The notes: a model not told the origin generated them from the letters alone. DNA of 64,000 nt from Fibrobacter succinogenes (GCA_902762305.1 CACWNW010000004.1:87582-151581); one strand, 5' to 3'; shown: positions 7,886 to 18,644, counted from the stretch's first letter. Numbers and translations: made by a program.

Positions 7886-8488
7886 ATGTCAAAGCAGAAA
7901 TTTTATGCAATTAAGCGCCCCGAAGGGGGGCAAATTGTCGATTCATGGGAAGTTTGCGAACCTTTGGTCCGTGGGGAGAAGGGAATCAAGTACAAATCTT
8001 TTTCGACGAAGGCCGAAGCCGAGGCCTGGCTGGAAGGTTCGGAATCCGCCGAGCCGGGAGGAATCCGCGTGTATGTGGACGGATCCTTCACCCCGAGCTG
8101 CGAAAAGGCGGGTTGGGCGTTCGTGGTCATCGAAGACGGCAAGGAAATCGCCCGCGGTTCGGGCTTTACCGCATTTGCGGCAGAAAGCAGGAACATCGAC
8201 GGCGAATGCATGGCGAGCTACCAGGCGATGCGCTGGCTCGACCATAACGACAAGTATGCGACCATCTGCCACGACTACGAGGGAATTGCCCGCTGGGCCC
8301 GCGGGGAATGGAAGGCCAAGAGCCATATCGCTATGCAGTACGTGGCCGCGGTGAAACCCTACCTTTTCCGCGTGAAATTCGAGAAGGTCGCCGCCCATAC
8401 GGGCGTGAAGTGGAACGAGCTTGTGGACAAACTCGCCAAGGAGGCCGTCGAGAAGGCGAAGAAAGTGAATCAAGAGGCCCGCGCCTGA
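7886..8488 (+). CDS. rnhA: Ribonuclease HI with N-terminal hybrid-binding domain
   Basis: The enzyme degrades RNA in RNA-DNA hybrids. It has 200 residues. Residues 5-48 (F-Y-A-I-K-R through the K-S-F-S-T-K-A-E-A segment) form the caulimovirus-viroplasmin or hybrid-binding domain. Residues 61-190 form the RNase H domain, with D65 (Y-V-D-G-S), E107 (D-G-E-C), D130 and D181 as the catalytic DEDD set. The ATG at 7886 is chosen because the hybrid-binding domain begins at once; the nine codons upstream add nothing and overlap the promoter box. mfd follows two bases after the stop, so the two genome-maintenance genes probably form an operon. Confidence 0.92.
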   Translation: MSKQKFYAIKRPEGGQIVDSWEVCEPLVRGEKGIKYKSFSTKAEAEAWLEGSESAEPGGIRVYVDGSFTPSCEKAGWAFVVIEDGKEIARGSGFTAFAAESRNIDGECMASYQAMRWLDHNDKYATICHDYEGIARWARGEWKAKSHIAMQYVAAVKPYLFRVKFEKVAAHTGVKWNELVDKLAKEAVEKAKKVNQEARA

Positions 8489-8489
8489 G

Positions 8490-11400
8490 ATGACCCTCCA
8501 GGAATTTATACAGGATAACCCGATTTCGACGCTTTCGCACTTTGCGGAGGCGGGGCGCGAAGCCATACACGTGAACGGGGCGTCCATCCCGCTGGCATCG
8601 ATGATGGTGGCCCAGCGCTTTTTCGAGAAACCCGGTCCGATTCTTGTGGTTGCGAAGGATTTCAAGAGCGCCGAAGTCTGGATGGAGAACCTCCAGAGCC
8701 TCGTGGGCGAGGAATACGTCCGCTTTTTCCCGGCGCTCGGTCTCAAGCCTTATGAGCAGAAGGTGCCTTTCGAGGGTGTTATTGAAGAACGCCTGAGGTT
8801 TTTCCGCGATGCGGGGAATGCTGAGAAGCCGATCGTGGCGGTATGTCCGCTCGATGCTTTGCTGATGAAGCTCCCGGTGCCGGGCGGGCTTGTGCGGAAC
8901 ATGCGTACGCTCAAGGTGGGTGACGTGCTCGAGCCTTCGACGCTTCGCCCGTGGTTCATGGATCATGGGTTTACGGAACAGCCCGTCGTGAGTTCGGTGG
9001 GCGAGTTCTCCATACGCGGGTGCATCGTGGACGTGAACTGTTTTTTGTACCCGCACCCGATCCGTATTGAATTTTTCGGTGACGAGATTGAATCTATCCG
9101 CAGTTTCGACATCTTCACGCAGCGCTCGGTGGAGGCCATGGAGCGCGTGACGCTCTACCCGATGGGTGAGTGGACGCTCCCGGATGCGGAACTTGCCAAG
9201 TACAACGGTGAACTTGCCGGCATCTGGTGGAAACGCGGGCGTTATGAACAGCTGAATTCCAGCCTGCTGGATTACCTTCCCGGGGTAAGCCTCGTGTTCG
9301 AGGAACTCTCGACGCTTGCCGAGAACGCTTCGCGCCTGAACCAGGCCTACGATACCGCATTCGAGGAACTTTGCACGACGGCTCAGGATGTTGAGCCTTC
9401 TACCAAGATTTGGTGGAGATTCGGTGAAATTTCGGCAACCTTCCCGGGGCATGCTTCGATGGATGTCACGCATGTGGAGGCCGATGCATCCAACTGGTAC
9501 AGCGTGAAGTCGCGCCCGCAGGATTTTGCAAGCGCCGGTACCGAAGAAGTCGCGAAGAAAATCGAGGACTTCTATGCAGGTGGCGGGCAGGTCTATGTGG
9601 TTGCACCGACTCCCGGTGCTCTGGCACGACTCAAGCACGTGTTTACGGGATTGCCTGTCGAGGATTACTTTGTCGGAAACCTTTCCGAAGGATTCTGGCT
9701 CGACGACGACAAGGTGGCGTTCCTCACCGAAACGCGGATTTTCAACCGTCATGCGACAAAGTCCAGGAAGCGCCAGATAGCGGGCTCCGTGACTGCCGCG
9801 CTGATGGTGGAATCGCTGAACCGCGGGGACTACGTTGCACACGAAGATCACGGCGTGGGCCGCTATCTCGGGCTTGTGCGCGTGGAAGTGAACGGCGGTC
9901 TCGTAGACTGCGCCCTGCTCGAATACGAGGGTGGCGACCGCCTGAAGTTCCCGGTATCGGACCTGCAGAAGATTGAGCGTCTGGAAGTTTCGGATGAAAA
10001 GGCCCCGAAGCTCGACCGCCTGGGCAGCAAGACCTGGGAAAACCTGAAGAAGCGTGTGAAGGAGAAGGTCGTAAAGATTGCGCGCGACCTCGTGAACCTT
10101 TATGCGAAGCGCGAACTTGTGGATGGATTCTCTTTCCCGCCCGATGGCAAGATGCAGAAGGAATTCGAGGACGCATTCGAGTACGACCCGACTCCCGACC
10201 AGGTGAAGGCTACCGCCGAAATAAAGCGGGACATGGAAAGCCGGAGGCCGATGGACCGCCTTGTCTGCGGTGACGTTGGATTCGGGAAGACGGAAGTCGC
10301 CATGCGCGCCGCCTTCAAGTGCATTGCCGCGAAAAAGCAGGTCGCGATTCTCGTGCCGACGACCATCCTTGCCGCCCAGCATTACGAAAACTTCTGCGAC
10401 CGTTTTGCGGCTTTCCCCGTGAACATCGCGCTCGTGAACCGCTACAAGACGGCAAAGGAAAAGCGCGAGATTTTCAAGCGGGTATCCGAAGGGAAAATTG
10501 ACATTGTCGTCGGTACGCACGCGCTTCTGAGCGAGAAGAACCAGTTCAAGGACCTGGGCCTGCTCGTGATTGACGAAGAGCAGAAGTTTGGCGTGAAGCA
10601 GAAGGAAAAGCTGCGCGAGCTCCGCATGACTGTCGATACGCTTAGCATGAGCGCCACGCCGATTCCGCGTTCCCTGCACCTGAGCATGACGGGGGTGCGC
10701 GACATCTCGCTTATCAATACGCCGCCGATGAACCGCCTCCCGGTAGAGACGAAGCTTTTGAAGCGCGACGATGTGGTCTTGGCGGCTGCTGTCCGCGATG
10801 AACTTGCCCGAGGCGGGCAGGTGTTCGTGGTGAACGACCGCGTGCAGAACATCAACATGCTTGCCGAAGAGGTGGAGTCGTGGGTGCCCGAGGCGCGCGT
10901 TGCCGTCGCCCACGGGCAGATGAACGACCGCGATTTGGAACGCGTGATGGAGAGCTTCCTCTCGAAGGAATTCGATATCTTGGTAAGTACGAGCATCATC
11001 GAGTCCGGCCTCGACGTGCCGAACGCGAATACGATTATCATCATGAACGCCCACCATTTCGGCATCAGCCAACTTTACCAGATGCGCGGGCGCGTAGGCC
11101 GTAGCAGCGTGCTCGCGAAGGCCTTCCTCGTGATACCCGCGAAGAGCGGCATATCGCAGGAATCCATGCGCAGGCTGAAGGCGCTCGAACAGTTCAGCGA
11201 CCTCGGCAGCGGGTACCAGCTGGCGATGCGCGACCTCGAGATCCGCGGTGCGGGTAACCTGCTTGGCGAAGAACAGCACGGCTTTATCGCCGAGGTCGGC
11301 TTCGAGACGTATGTACGTCTCGTGCGCGAGGCCGTGGAGGCCTTGCGCGGCGGTTCGAGCGAGAAGCCGGTCCAGCCCCGCGTGGAAATCGGGGTGGACG

Positions 11401-11879
11401 CCTACCTGCCCGAAGACTACATCCAGGATGGCCTTACGCGCATCGGGATGTACCAGCGGATTGCCCGCGTTACCAGTTCTGCGGAAGTCGAGAATATCCG
11501 GCTTGAACTTGTCGACCGTTTCGGCGAGTTGCCGGTGCCCGCCAAGATGCTCCTGCTCGTTACCGAAATCGGGCTACATGCCGGCAGGCTCCGCATGCAG
11601 GGAATCCAGCAGCGCAAGGGCGTGCTTGTCGCGACCTTCGTGGAATTCCCGCCCATCGAGACGCGTGTGCTTGGGGAAATTGCGGGGAAGAGCACTTGCC
11701 CCATGCGCTATGTGGGCATGTCGCCTCTGCAGGCCGTTTTCGAACTGGGGTCCGCTCCCGCAGAGAAGATGGCCGAAAAGATTGCGGAACTCTTCCGCGG
11801 TTTTGCCGACATCACGATAACGCCGTCCCGCGCCGAGCCCGCGAACCCGATCTTCCAGGATACGAACATACTGACCTGA
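8490..11879 (+). CDS. mfd: Transcription-repair coupling factor Mfd
   Basis: The ATP-dependent translocase displaces RNA polymerase stalled at DNA damage and recruits UvrA. It has 1129 residues, normal for Mfd. In order it has the UvrB-like N-terminal region, the CarD-like RNA polymerase interaction domain (about 440-540, beginning G-D-Y-V-A-H-E-D-H-G-V-G), a RecG-like helicase core and a C-terminal TRCF domain. The helicase core carries the Walker A G-D-V-G-F-G-K-T near residue 594, D-E-E-Q near 694 and S-A-T-P-I-P-R. The start ATG lies two bases after the rnhA stop. The gene converges on the TatD nuclease gene. Confidence 0.97.
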   Translation: MTLQEFIQDNPISTLSHFAEAGREAIHVNGASIPLASMMVAQRFFEKPGPILVVAKDFKSAEVWMENLQSLVGEEYVRFFPALGLKPYEQKVPFEGVIEERLRFFRDAGNAEKPIVAVCPLDALLMKLPVPGGLVRNMRTLKVGDVLEPSTLRPWFMDHGFTEQPVVSSVGEFSIRGCIVDVNCFLYPHPIRIEFFGDEIESIRSFDIFTQRSVEAMERVTLYPMGEWTLPDAELAKYNGELAGIWWKRGRYEQLNSSLLDYLPGVSLVFEELSTLAENASRLNQAYDTAFEELCTTAQDVEPSTKIWWRFGEISATFPGHASMDVTHVEADASNWYSVKSRPQDFASAGTEEVAKKIEDFYAGGGQVYVVAPTPGALARLKHVFTGLPVEDYFVGNLSEGFWLDDDKVAFLTETRIFNRHATKSRKRQIAGSVTAALMVESLNRGDYVAHEDHGVGRYLGLVRVEVNGGLVDCALLEYEGGDRLKFPVSDLQKIERLEVSDEKAPKLDRLGSKTWENLKKRVKEKVVKIARDLVNLYAKRELVDGFSFPPDGKMQKEFEDAFEYDPTPDQVKATAEIKRDMESRRPMDRLVCGDVGFGKTEVAMRAAFKCIAAKKQVAILVPTTILAAQHYENFCDRFAAFPVNIALVNRYKTAKEKREIFKRVSEGKIDIVVGTHALLSEKNQFKDLGLLVIDEEQKFGVKQKEKLRELRMTVDTLSMSATPIPRSLHLSMTGVRDISLINTPPMNRLPVETKLLKRDDVVLAAAVRDELARGGQVFVVNDRVQNINMLAEEVESWVPEARVAVAHGQMNDRDLERVMESFLSKEFDILVSTSIIESGLDVPNANTIIIMNAHHFGISQLYQMRGRVGRSSVLAKAFLVIPAKSGISQESMRRLKALEQFSDLGSGYQLAMRDLEIRGAGNLLGEEQHGFIAEVGFETYVRLVREAVEALRGGSSEKPVQPRVEIGVDAYLPEDYIQDGLTRIGMYQRIARVTSSAEVENIRLELVDRFGELPVPAKMLLLVTEIGLHAGRLRMQGIQQRKGVLVATFVEFPPIETRVLGEIAGKSTCPMRYVGMSPLQAVFELGSAPAEKMAEKIAELFRGFADITITPSRAEPANPIFQDTNILT

Positions 11880-11880
11880 G

Positions 11881-11905
11881 TGTCATCCTGATGTAAGTCA
11901 GGGTT
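11881..11905. repeat. TCATCCTGA-type short repeat between mfd and the TatD gene
   Basis: TGTCATCCTGATGTAAGTCA begins a short element with CCTGA/TCAGG arms (11887-11891 and 11898-11902). The same opening GTCATCCTGA recurs at 40500 and 59709, and GTCACCCTGA at 43081, 43105 and 59845. Confidence 0.4.
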
Positions 11906-12650
11906 GTGCCGGATTTTTTTGTGTATCAAGAAGCGTCTTGACGAGCCTCTCGGCGACTTCTCGGGGCGTTTCTGCATTATCCCTGACAAACGTTTCGTCG
12001 GCGTCGGTCTCGAATCGCTGGCATTCTGCCGGGATGAGCGCTAGGGCTTCCCGCGTCGCCTTCTTGCAGTAGGAATCCGCGTGTATGGAGAAGAGCGCGC
12101 CCAGCGAAATGCCCGCCTTCACGATGCCGGCATCCCCGCCAAACCTGTGGAATAGGGGGCGCGGCCGTTTAACGCCAGCGGCGTCATCTGCGCGGACATC
12201 GGAAAATCCGACATCCCGCAAAATTTTAACAATCCTTCCATAGTCGCCCACGCAATGGATTTGCAGGTCGCGCCCGAATTCGAACGCCATTTTCGCCTGC
12301 CTGCGGAAGATTTCTTCTTGAACTCCGCCCTGCCCGTAACCTGCGTACCGCTTGTCGAGACCGGCTTCGCCGACCTGGGCGTCCGGGAACAATTCCAGCA
12401 GTTTCGTGAGGTCGCGAAGGTCCTGTTCCTGAACTTTCCCGGCGATTTCAGGGTGTATCCCGAAAGAAAACCCGCAACCAATCAGCCACCCTTCGGCGGA
12501 AGCTTTTTCCCGCAATTCCTGCACGGCCTTCCATTCCCACGGTTCGCATGCCACGGACATGTATTTGTAGCCGCGCTCATGGAGTTCCCTGGCCATTTCC
12601 AGGGGATGGGGGAGCCTTGTTATGTGGATATGGTTGTCGAAATAATCCAT
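11898..12650 (-). CDS. TatD-family metal-dependent hydrolase
   Basis: The protein has 250 residues with the TatD amidohydrolase-fold ligand set: H7-x-H9, the G-I-H-P motif at about 64-67, E95 (G-E-A-G-L-D), H132 (Q-I-H-C-V-G), H168 (L-F-H-R-F-G) and D216 (E-T-D-A-D-E). TatD proteins are 3'-5' DNA exonucleases or phosphoesterases. This one is short and divergent: the segment before H168 is longer than usual and begins D-D-A-A-G-V-K. It converges with mfd and its last bases overlap a short repeat. The start is the ATG at 12650. Substrate not known. Confidence 0.82.
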   Translation of the reverse strand: MDYFDNHIHITRLPHPLEMARELHERGYKYMSVACEPWEWKAVQELREKASAEGWLIGCGFSFGIHPEIAGKVQEQDLRDLTKLLELFPDAQVGEAGLDKRYAGYGQGGVQEEIFRRQAKMAFEFGRDLQIHCVGDYGRIVKILRDVGFSDVRADDAAGVKRPRPLFHRFGGDAGIVKAGISLGALFSIHADSYCKKATREALALIPAECQRFETDADETFVRDNAETPREVAERLVKTLLDTQKNPAQP

Positions 12651-12799
12651 TTTAACCGTAAAATATCTTTTTTTTACAATTTTTGCTTGTTTTTTCGGAA
12701 TAAAAAGCCTAGTTTAAGTGGCGCGGGGCTCGGTCCCTGCGTTCTGGCGGGGTGCTGCCCTGCGATGTAAAGAACATGCGTTTTAATAAAGGAGTCTTT

Positions 12800-12997
12800 A
12801 TGCGCGACTTGCTGGAAAAAGCCCTTAAGAAAGGTCTGAGTGTCACTTTTTCTAACGAGAATGGCTATGCGGTCATTCGTATTAACAAGGATGGCGATGT
12901 GGTTGCTTCGTGCAGCCTGGGGTCTGCCAACTTCCGCGATTCCGTTGAGGAATCCCTGCAGTCGCTCCTTCTCGACCTGGAGCGCAAGGGACTTTAG
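12800..12997 (+). CDS. Small conserved-looking cytoplasmic protein, 65 aa
   Basis: The protein has 65 residues, no signal peptide, one amphipathic helix at each end and a beta-like middle. I do not recognise a family. The ATG at 12800 follows AAAGGAG at good spacing and is preferred to an upstream ATG at 12752, which has none and lies in a GC-biased non-coding-looking stretch. It is a single-gene unit that converges with lepB across a nine-base gap. Function unknown. Confidence 0.6.
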   Translation: MRDLLEKALKKGLSVTFSNENGYAVIRINKDGDVVASCSLGSANFRDSVEESLQSLLLDLERKGL

Positions 12998-13006
12998 CCT
13001 CTTGCC

Positions 13007-13969
13007 TTAATCGGCTTTTTCGGGCTGCGCACCATCTTGCGGTTGCGCGGCCCTATTTTTTTTGCTTTTCTTGCCGACAATGCTTACGAGCAGCGATCTT
13101 GTAAAACGCTTTACCTGGTCTATCGCCATCCGCGGTTCCTTCACGAACCTCCCGCGCATGTGGCTCTGCGTAAAGTATCCCACTTCGCGGCTGTCCAGGC
13201 AGAATGCGCCCTTTTCGCAGGCAAGGAAGTAGCAGTCTTCCGGAATGACGAATTCGGTTATCTGTGTGGAATCGGCGGCATCGAAGAATTCGTAGCGCAT
13301 CTGGATGGGGGCATCGCCCGGCTGCGAATGGAACACCTGTTCCTCGAGCAAGAAACGGTCTTGCCAAGGAAGGAAGTCGATTTCCTGCATGCTGACCTGC
13401 CTGTTGCCAAGCTTGGTGGCACCGAGGGCCTCGACCCCGATTTCGCGCTCGCCCTGCCAGAGTGTCGTCTTCACGTAGAACTTCTTGCCGAACTGGTGCA
13501 TCAGGTTGACCAGGAAATCCTGTTCGATATCGTTCAGGCGGTCGAGGTGCAGCGTGTCGCCCTTGCGGGGGATATGCACCTGGCGGCTCTGGATAAAGGC
13601 GGTCTCTTCGCGCCAGCGGAACCTGCCGTGCGGGGTCTTTACACGCCCGTTATCCGAGAAATCGAGACGGTCGCCTGGCAGCCCGACGACCTTGCGCACC
13701 ACGCTCTCGCCATTGCGCTGCGTTGCCCACACGATTTCGTTGTAGTGGATATTCTCGATGCATTTGGGGAGCTTGCACATCCACAGGATTTCTTTTTCCT
13801 TGAGGAACGGGTATAGCGAGGAATCGTGGAGCTGGACTGGTTCGAGCGCGTAAAACCGGACTGCGACAGCAAGCGAAAAGCCGGCAAGAATCCCGAGTAC
13901 GAGCACGACGATGCATGCCTTGGAATTCTTCCACTGGAGGGTGCGTACTTTTCGCTTGAGGTTCGCCAT
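13007..13969 (-). CDS. lepB: Signal peptidase I (LepB family) with unusual catalytic lysine region
   Basis: The 320-residue protein has an N-terminal membrane anchor (about 18-38). Box B is present as S51-L-Y-P, aligned with the nucleophile Ser of S-M-x-P. Box D reads V-V-R92-K93-V-V-G-L-P-G-D, where the family has K-R before the hydrophobic pair. The general-base Lys position is therefore Arg, with Lys one residue later. Box E is F-C-L-D-S-R-E-V-G, as expected. A large insert (about 110-250) separates boxes D and E. It sits 11 bases after lepA, the classic lepA-lepB order. The fold assignment is secure; whether it cleaves signal peptides is uncertain. Confidence 0.82.
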   Translation of the reverse strand: MANLKRKVRTLQWKNSKACIVVLVLGILAGFSLAVAVRFYALEPVQLHDSSLYPFLKEKEILWMCKLPKCIENIHYNEIVWATQRNGESVVRKVVGLPGDRLDFSDNGRVKTPHGRFRWREETAFIQSRQVHIPRKGDTLHLDRLNDIEQDFLVNLMHQFGKKFYVKTTLWQGEREIGVEALGATKLGNRQVSMQEIDFLPWQDRFLLEEQVFHSQPGDAPIQMRYEFFDAADSTQITEFVIPEDCYFLACEKGAFCLDSREVGYFTQSHMRGRFVKEPRMAIDQVKRFTRSLLVSIVGKKSKKNRAAQPQDGAQPEKAD

Positions 13970-13980
13970 GTTCTTTCCGG

Positions 13981-15801
<1,821 letters not shown>

Positions 15802-15833
15802 AGAATCTTTGTTCGTTTGTTTTTTTACGAGTG

Positions 15834-15841
15834 CAAATATA
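15834..15841 (-). promoter_or_regulatory. TAnnTTTG box upstream of lepA
   Basis: TATATTTG on the minus strand lies 33 bases before the lepA ATG. It is a full match to the Bacteroidetes -7 consensus TAnnTTTG. Confidence 0.5.
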
Positions 15842-15923
15842 GAAATCCTGCGTCATTTTTTGAATTGTCGGGCGACAAAGCCCGAAAAAATAACTATATT
15901 CTCTTGACATTCCACACGTTAAC

Positions 15924-15931
15924 TATATTGG
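15924..15931 (+). promoter_or_regulatory. -7 like box upstream of the cyclophilin gene
   Basis: TATATTGG lies 11 bases before the GTG start. A TTGACA occurs at 15904-15909, but the spacing of 14 bases is short for a sigma-70 pair. Confidence 0.4.
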
Positions 15932-15941
15932 AAGTGTTAAA

Positions 15942-16469
15942 GTGCTAAAGAAAATTTCGTTCATACTGACTCTTGCCGGCATGTTCTGTTTGTGCTTTGC
16001 CGAAGGAAAGGTCTTCAACAAGGATTATACGGGTATTAAATCGATCGAGGCGACCATCACCACGCACGAAGGTGTCATCGTTATTGACCTCGATTTCAAG
16101 GCGGCTCCGAATACGGTCGCGAATTTCGTCGAACTGGCGAACAAGGGCTTCTACAACGGGCTCATGTTCCACCGCGTCATCAACGGATTCATGATTCAGG
16201 GCGGTGACCCTGAAGGCAATGGCTCTGGCGGTCCGGGCTACACTATCGACGACGAACAAAACGATTTGAAACATGAAGCCGGCGTGATTTCCATGGCGAA
16301 CCGCGGCCCGAACACGGGCGGCTCGCAGTTCTTCATCACGCAGATGCCCCAGCCGCACCTGGATGGCAAGCACACTGTTTTCGGGAAGGTTCTTCAGGGG
16401 CTGGACGTCGTCTGCCGTATCGAACCTTTCGACCCCATTTTAAACATAACTATCGTGGAAAAGAAGTAA
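15942..16469 (+). CDS. Exported cyclophilin-type peptidyl-prolyl isomerase
   Basis: The protein has 175 residues with a signal peptide (about 1-20, ending C-F-A), so it acts in the periplasm or envelope. The cyclophilin core is clear: F-H-R-V-I (catalytic Arg region), F-M-I-Q-G-G-D-P, [20 protein letters not shown], and L-D-G-K-H-T-V-F-G. It is compact, as in bacterial PpiA/B. The start is GTG at 15942, since the signal peptide begins there. The histone-like gene begins three bases after its stop. Confidence 0.9.
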   Translation: MLKKISFILTLAGMFCLCFAEGKVFNKDYTGIKSIEATITTHEGVIVIDLDFKAAPNTVANFVELANKGFYNGLMFHRVINGFMIQGGDPEGNGSGGPGYTIDDEQNDLKHEAGVISMANRGPNTGGSQFFITQMPQPHLDGKHTVFGKVLQGLDVVCRIEPFDPILNITIVEKK

Positions 16470-16472
16470 TCT

Positions 16473-17654
16473 ATGAGTTCAAAGAAAGCCACTAGCGCAA
16501 AGAAACCGGCTGCGAAGGCTGCTGCCAAGAAGCCTGCTGCGAAGCCCGCTCCGGCAAAGAAGGCCGCACCGGCCAAGAAGCCTGCCGCGAAGAGTGCTCC
16601 CGCTAAGAAGCCTGCCGCCAAGCCCGCTCCGGCCAAGAAGGCTGCTCCTGCTAAGAAGCCCGCAAAGGCTCCGGCAAAGGCAGTCCCGGCCAAGAAGCCG
16701 GCCGCTAAGGCTCCTGCAAAGGCTGCACCGGCGAAGAAGCCTGCCGCCAAGCCCGCTCCGGCCAAGAAGGCTGTACCTGCAAAGAAGCCCGCTGTTAAGG
16801 CTCCTGCAAAGGCTGTTCCGGCGAAGAAGCCGGCTGTAAAGGCTCCCGCGAAGGTCGTTCCGGTGAAGAAGCCGGCCGCCAAGCCCGCTCCGGCAAAGGC
16901 TCCCGCGAAACCGCAGCCGAAGGCAAACATCGCGAAGGCGAAGGAAGAGGTGAAGGTGCCCGCAGCAAAACCGGTGCAGGTGAAACCTAGCGAAAAGGTC
17001 GTGAAGGTTCCCGAACCGGTTATCGAGAAGCCCGTGGAAAAGCCGGTCGAAAAACCCGAAGTCAAGGTTGTTCCCGAACCGAAGCCCGTTGTCGAGGCCG
17101 AAGAACCCGCAGCCGCCGATAAGGCAGTTTCTGCAGGCAGCAACAAGAAGTTTGTCCCGTTCGCAGTCCTCTTGCAGGGCGGCAAGAAGCTCTCGAAGAC
17201 CATCATGTTCATCGAGGTGAACGAAGAGGCCGAGCGCGTCAACCAGAAGAAGGTTTCTTCTGACGCCAAGCTCGAGAGGAAGCCCACGATGGCTATCCGC
17301 CACAAGCTTTCCCTTGCCGAAGAGACGCAGGAAGAACTGACGGAACGCATCTTGAAGGAACTGGAAGAGCAGAATGCCGCGTTCACGCGCGAGGCTGCGA
17401 CGCAGATGTGCACCCGCTGCAACCGTAATCTTGTCTCTCCGGAATTCTGGGTCGACAAGCACCTCGGTTACTGCGAGGAATGTGCCGCGATTCTCAAGCT
17501 GGGCCAGTCCAAGGAAGCCCGCAAGGTCGAATACACGCTCGGTTCTATGGGCGGAGATTCGCTCGACGAGGCGGATGACGAGGATTTCGAAGGACCAGAC
17601 GCGGCCGACCTGAAGGAAGCCGAAGAGGACCTCGCCGAACTCGAAGACAACTAG
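16473..17654 (+). CDS. Histone H1-like Lys/Ala/Pro repeat protein with DksA-type zinc finger
   Basis: The protein has 393 residues in three parts. Residues 1-150 are tandem P-A-K-K-P-A-A-K-type repeats like histone H1 tails and AlgP, expected to bind DNA by charge. Residues 150-215 are a P/E/V/K-rich linker. The C-terminal part contains a DksA/TraR-type zinc finger with C-T-R-C near residue 313 and C-E-E-C near 332, then an acidic tail rich in D and E. The combination suggests a nucleoid protein that might also touch RNA polymerase, as DksA does. That second role is inference. The repeat tract is repetitive in DNA too and so may vary between strains. Confidence 0.75.
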   Translation: MSSKKATSAKKPAAKAAAKKPAAKPAPAKKAAPAKKPAAKSAPAKKPAAKPAPAKKAAPAKKPAKAPAKAVPAKKPAAKAPAKAAPAKKPAAKPAPAKKAVPAKKPAVKAPAKAVPAKKPAVKAPAKVVPVKKPAAKPAPAKAPAKPQPKANIAKAKEEVKVPAAKPVQVKPSEKVVKVPEPVIEKPVEKPVEKPEVKVVPEPKPVVEAEEPAAADKAVSAGSNKKFVPFAVLLQGGKKLSKTIMFIEVNEEAERVNQKKVSSDAKLERKPTMAIRHKLSLAEETQEELTERILKELEEQNAAFTREAATQMCTRCNRNLVSPEFWVDKHLGYCEECAAILKLGQSKEARKVEYTLGSMGGDSLDEADDEDFEGPDAADLKEAEEDLAELEDN

Positions 17655-17657
17655 TCC

Positions 17658-18575
17658 ATGGTTCGCAAACTCGCAATTATCGCATGCATCCTGCCGCTAT
17701 TGGCAGGATGTTCTGCATCTAAAACGGAAGGTGCGCAGAAACACCTCCTGTGGAAGGTGTCGGATTCCAATTCGAGCGTCTACCTGCTCGGGAGCGTCCA
17801 TTTTGCGGATGCTTCGTTCTATCCGCTCGCTCACGAAATAACGGATGCGTTCGAGCATTCGGACGAGCTGGGTGTTGAACTCGACATGAGCGATACTTCC
17901 GTCGTCAAGGAAATCGTTGAGCTTTCTGCGCAGCGCGGGATGCTCCCGGAAGGCGAAAGCCTCGACAGGATTTTGCCTGCGGATGTGCAAAGTTCGCTCG
18001 ATAGCATTTGCGCGGCGTGGTACATTCCCCTCGGGACATTCAACCGCTACAGGCCCTGGGCTGCGGCTATGACCTTGAGTTCCATTGCCATTGAGCGCAA
18101 GGGATTCAATCCGGCATACGGAATAGACTTCTATTTTCTGCGTGCGGCAAGTGAAAGGGGTTTGTCCGTTCTTTCGCTCGAAACGGTCGAGGAACAGGTC
18201 GACGCCCTTACCGGAGAGGGCGTTCTGGATTCGCTCAGCATTTTCTATATGAAGAGCACGCTGCGCGATATGCCGCTGATCGATTCGAGCATCTCGATGA
18301 TGATGCGCGCGTGGAAAACCGGCGATGTCGTGATGTTCCGCGATGCGATGGAACTGGAATCGCAGCCGAAGGATGAAATGGATTCGCTCCTGACGGAGGA
18401 AATCAACAAGCGCGTCTATACTTTGCGCAACAGGAAAATGGCCAAAACGGTTGAAGATCTGTTGGCCTCCGACCGCAAGGTATTTATCGTCGTTGGTGCC
18501 GCGCATCTGGTGGGGAAGGACGAAAACGTCATAGACCTTCTCCGCGCCAAGGGTTTCACCGCCGAACAACTTTAG
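17658..18575 (+). CDS. TraB/GumN-family lipoprotein
   Basis: The protein has 305 residues. The signal peptide ends in a lipobox L-A-G-C (Cys at about 18). The mature part begins with the TraB/PrgY/GumN signature: L-L-W-K-V-S, then Y-L-L-G-S-V-H-F and, near the end, V-V-G-A-A-H-L-V-G. The G-x-x-H motifs and conserved Glu residues suggest a metallopeptidase-like fold. Members are linked to pheromone shutdown or polysaccharide export, but the biochemical role is not settled. It starts three bases after the zinc finger protein and ends at a bidirectional terminator shared with argH. Confidence 0.8.
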   Translation: MVRKLAIIACILPLLAGCSASKTEGAQKHLLWKVSDSNSSVYLLGSVHFADASFYPLAHEITDAFEHSDELGVELDMSDTSVVKEIVELSAQRGMLPEGESLDRILPADVQSSLDSICAAWYIPLGTFNRYRPWAAAMTLSSIAIERKGFNPAYGIDFYFLRAASERGLSVLSLETVEEQVDALTGEGVLDSLSIFYMKSTLRDMPLIDSSISMMMRAWKTGDVVMFRDAMELESQPKDEMDSLLTEEINKRVYTLRNRKMAKTVEDLLASDRKVFIVVGAAHLVGKDENVIDLLRAKGFTAEQL

Positions 18576-18594
18576 GTTTGGTGAAGACAAACGA

Positions 18595-18624
18595 AAAACC
18601 GGATTCCACTGGAACCCGGTTTTT
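18595..18624. terminator. Bidirectional terminator between the TraB-like gene and argH
   Basis: AAAACCGG pairs with CCGGTTTT around an inner TTCC/GGAA stem, giving a near-perfect hairpin with a T run on each strand. Confidence 0.85.
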
Positions 18625-18644
18625 GAATTTTGGTCGTTCAGTAA

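Noticed and set aside
8331..11279. 982-codon minus-strand frame opposite mfd
   Set aside because: It lies wholly antisense to mfd, which has all helicase motifs. The shadow has no domain and an H/R-rich composition.
12651..12799. A riboswitch before the 65-residue gene
   Set aside because: The 149-base gap has a GC-rich patch (12720-12765) but no recognised riboswitch core and no clear paired stems.
16480..16930. Tandem DNA repeats that might be taken for a CRISPR array
   Set aside because: Units are short, continuous and in frame, encoding P-A-K-K-P-A repeats, with no spacers and no cas genes near.
16394..17458. Alanine/glycine/phenylalanine-rich minus-strand frames with tandem repeats (resembling a silk-like or PE_PGRS-like protein)
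   Set aside because: They are the complement of the K/A/P repeat tract of the H1-like gene. The repeat pattern is inherited from that gene, and there is no ribosome binding site.
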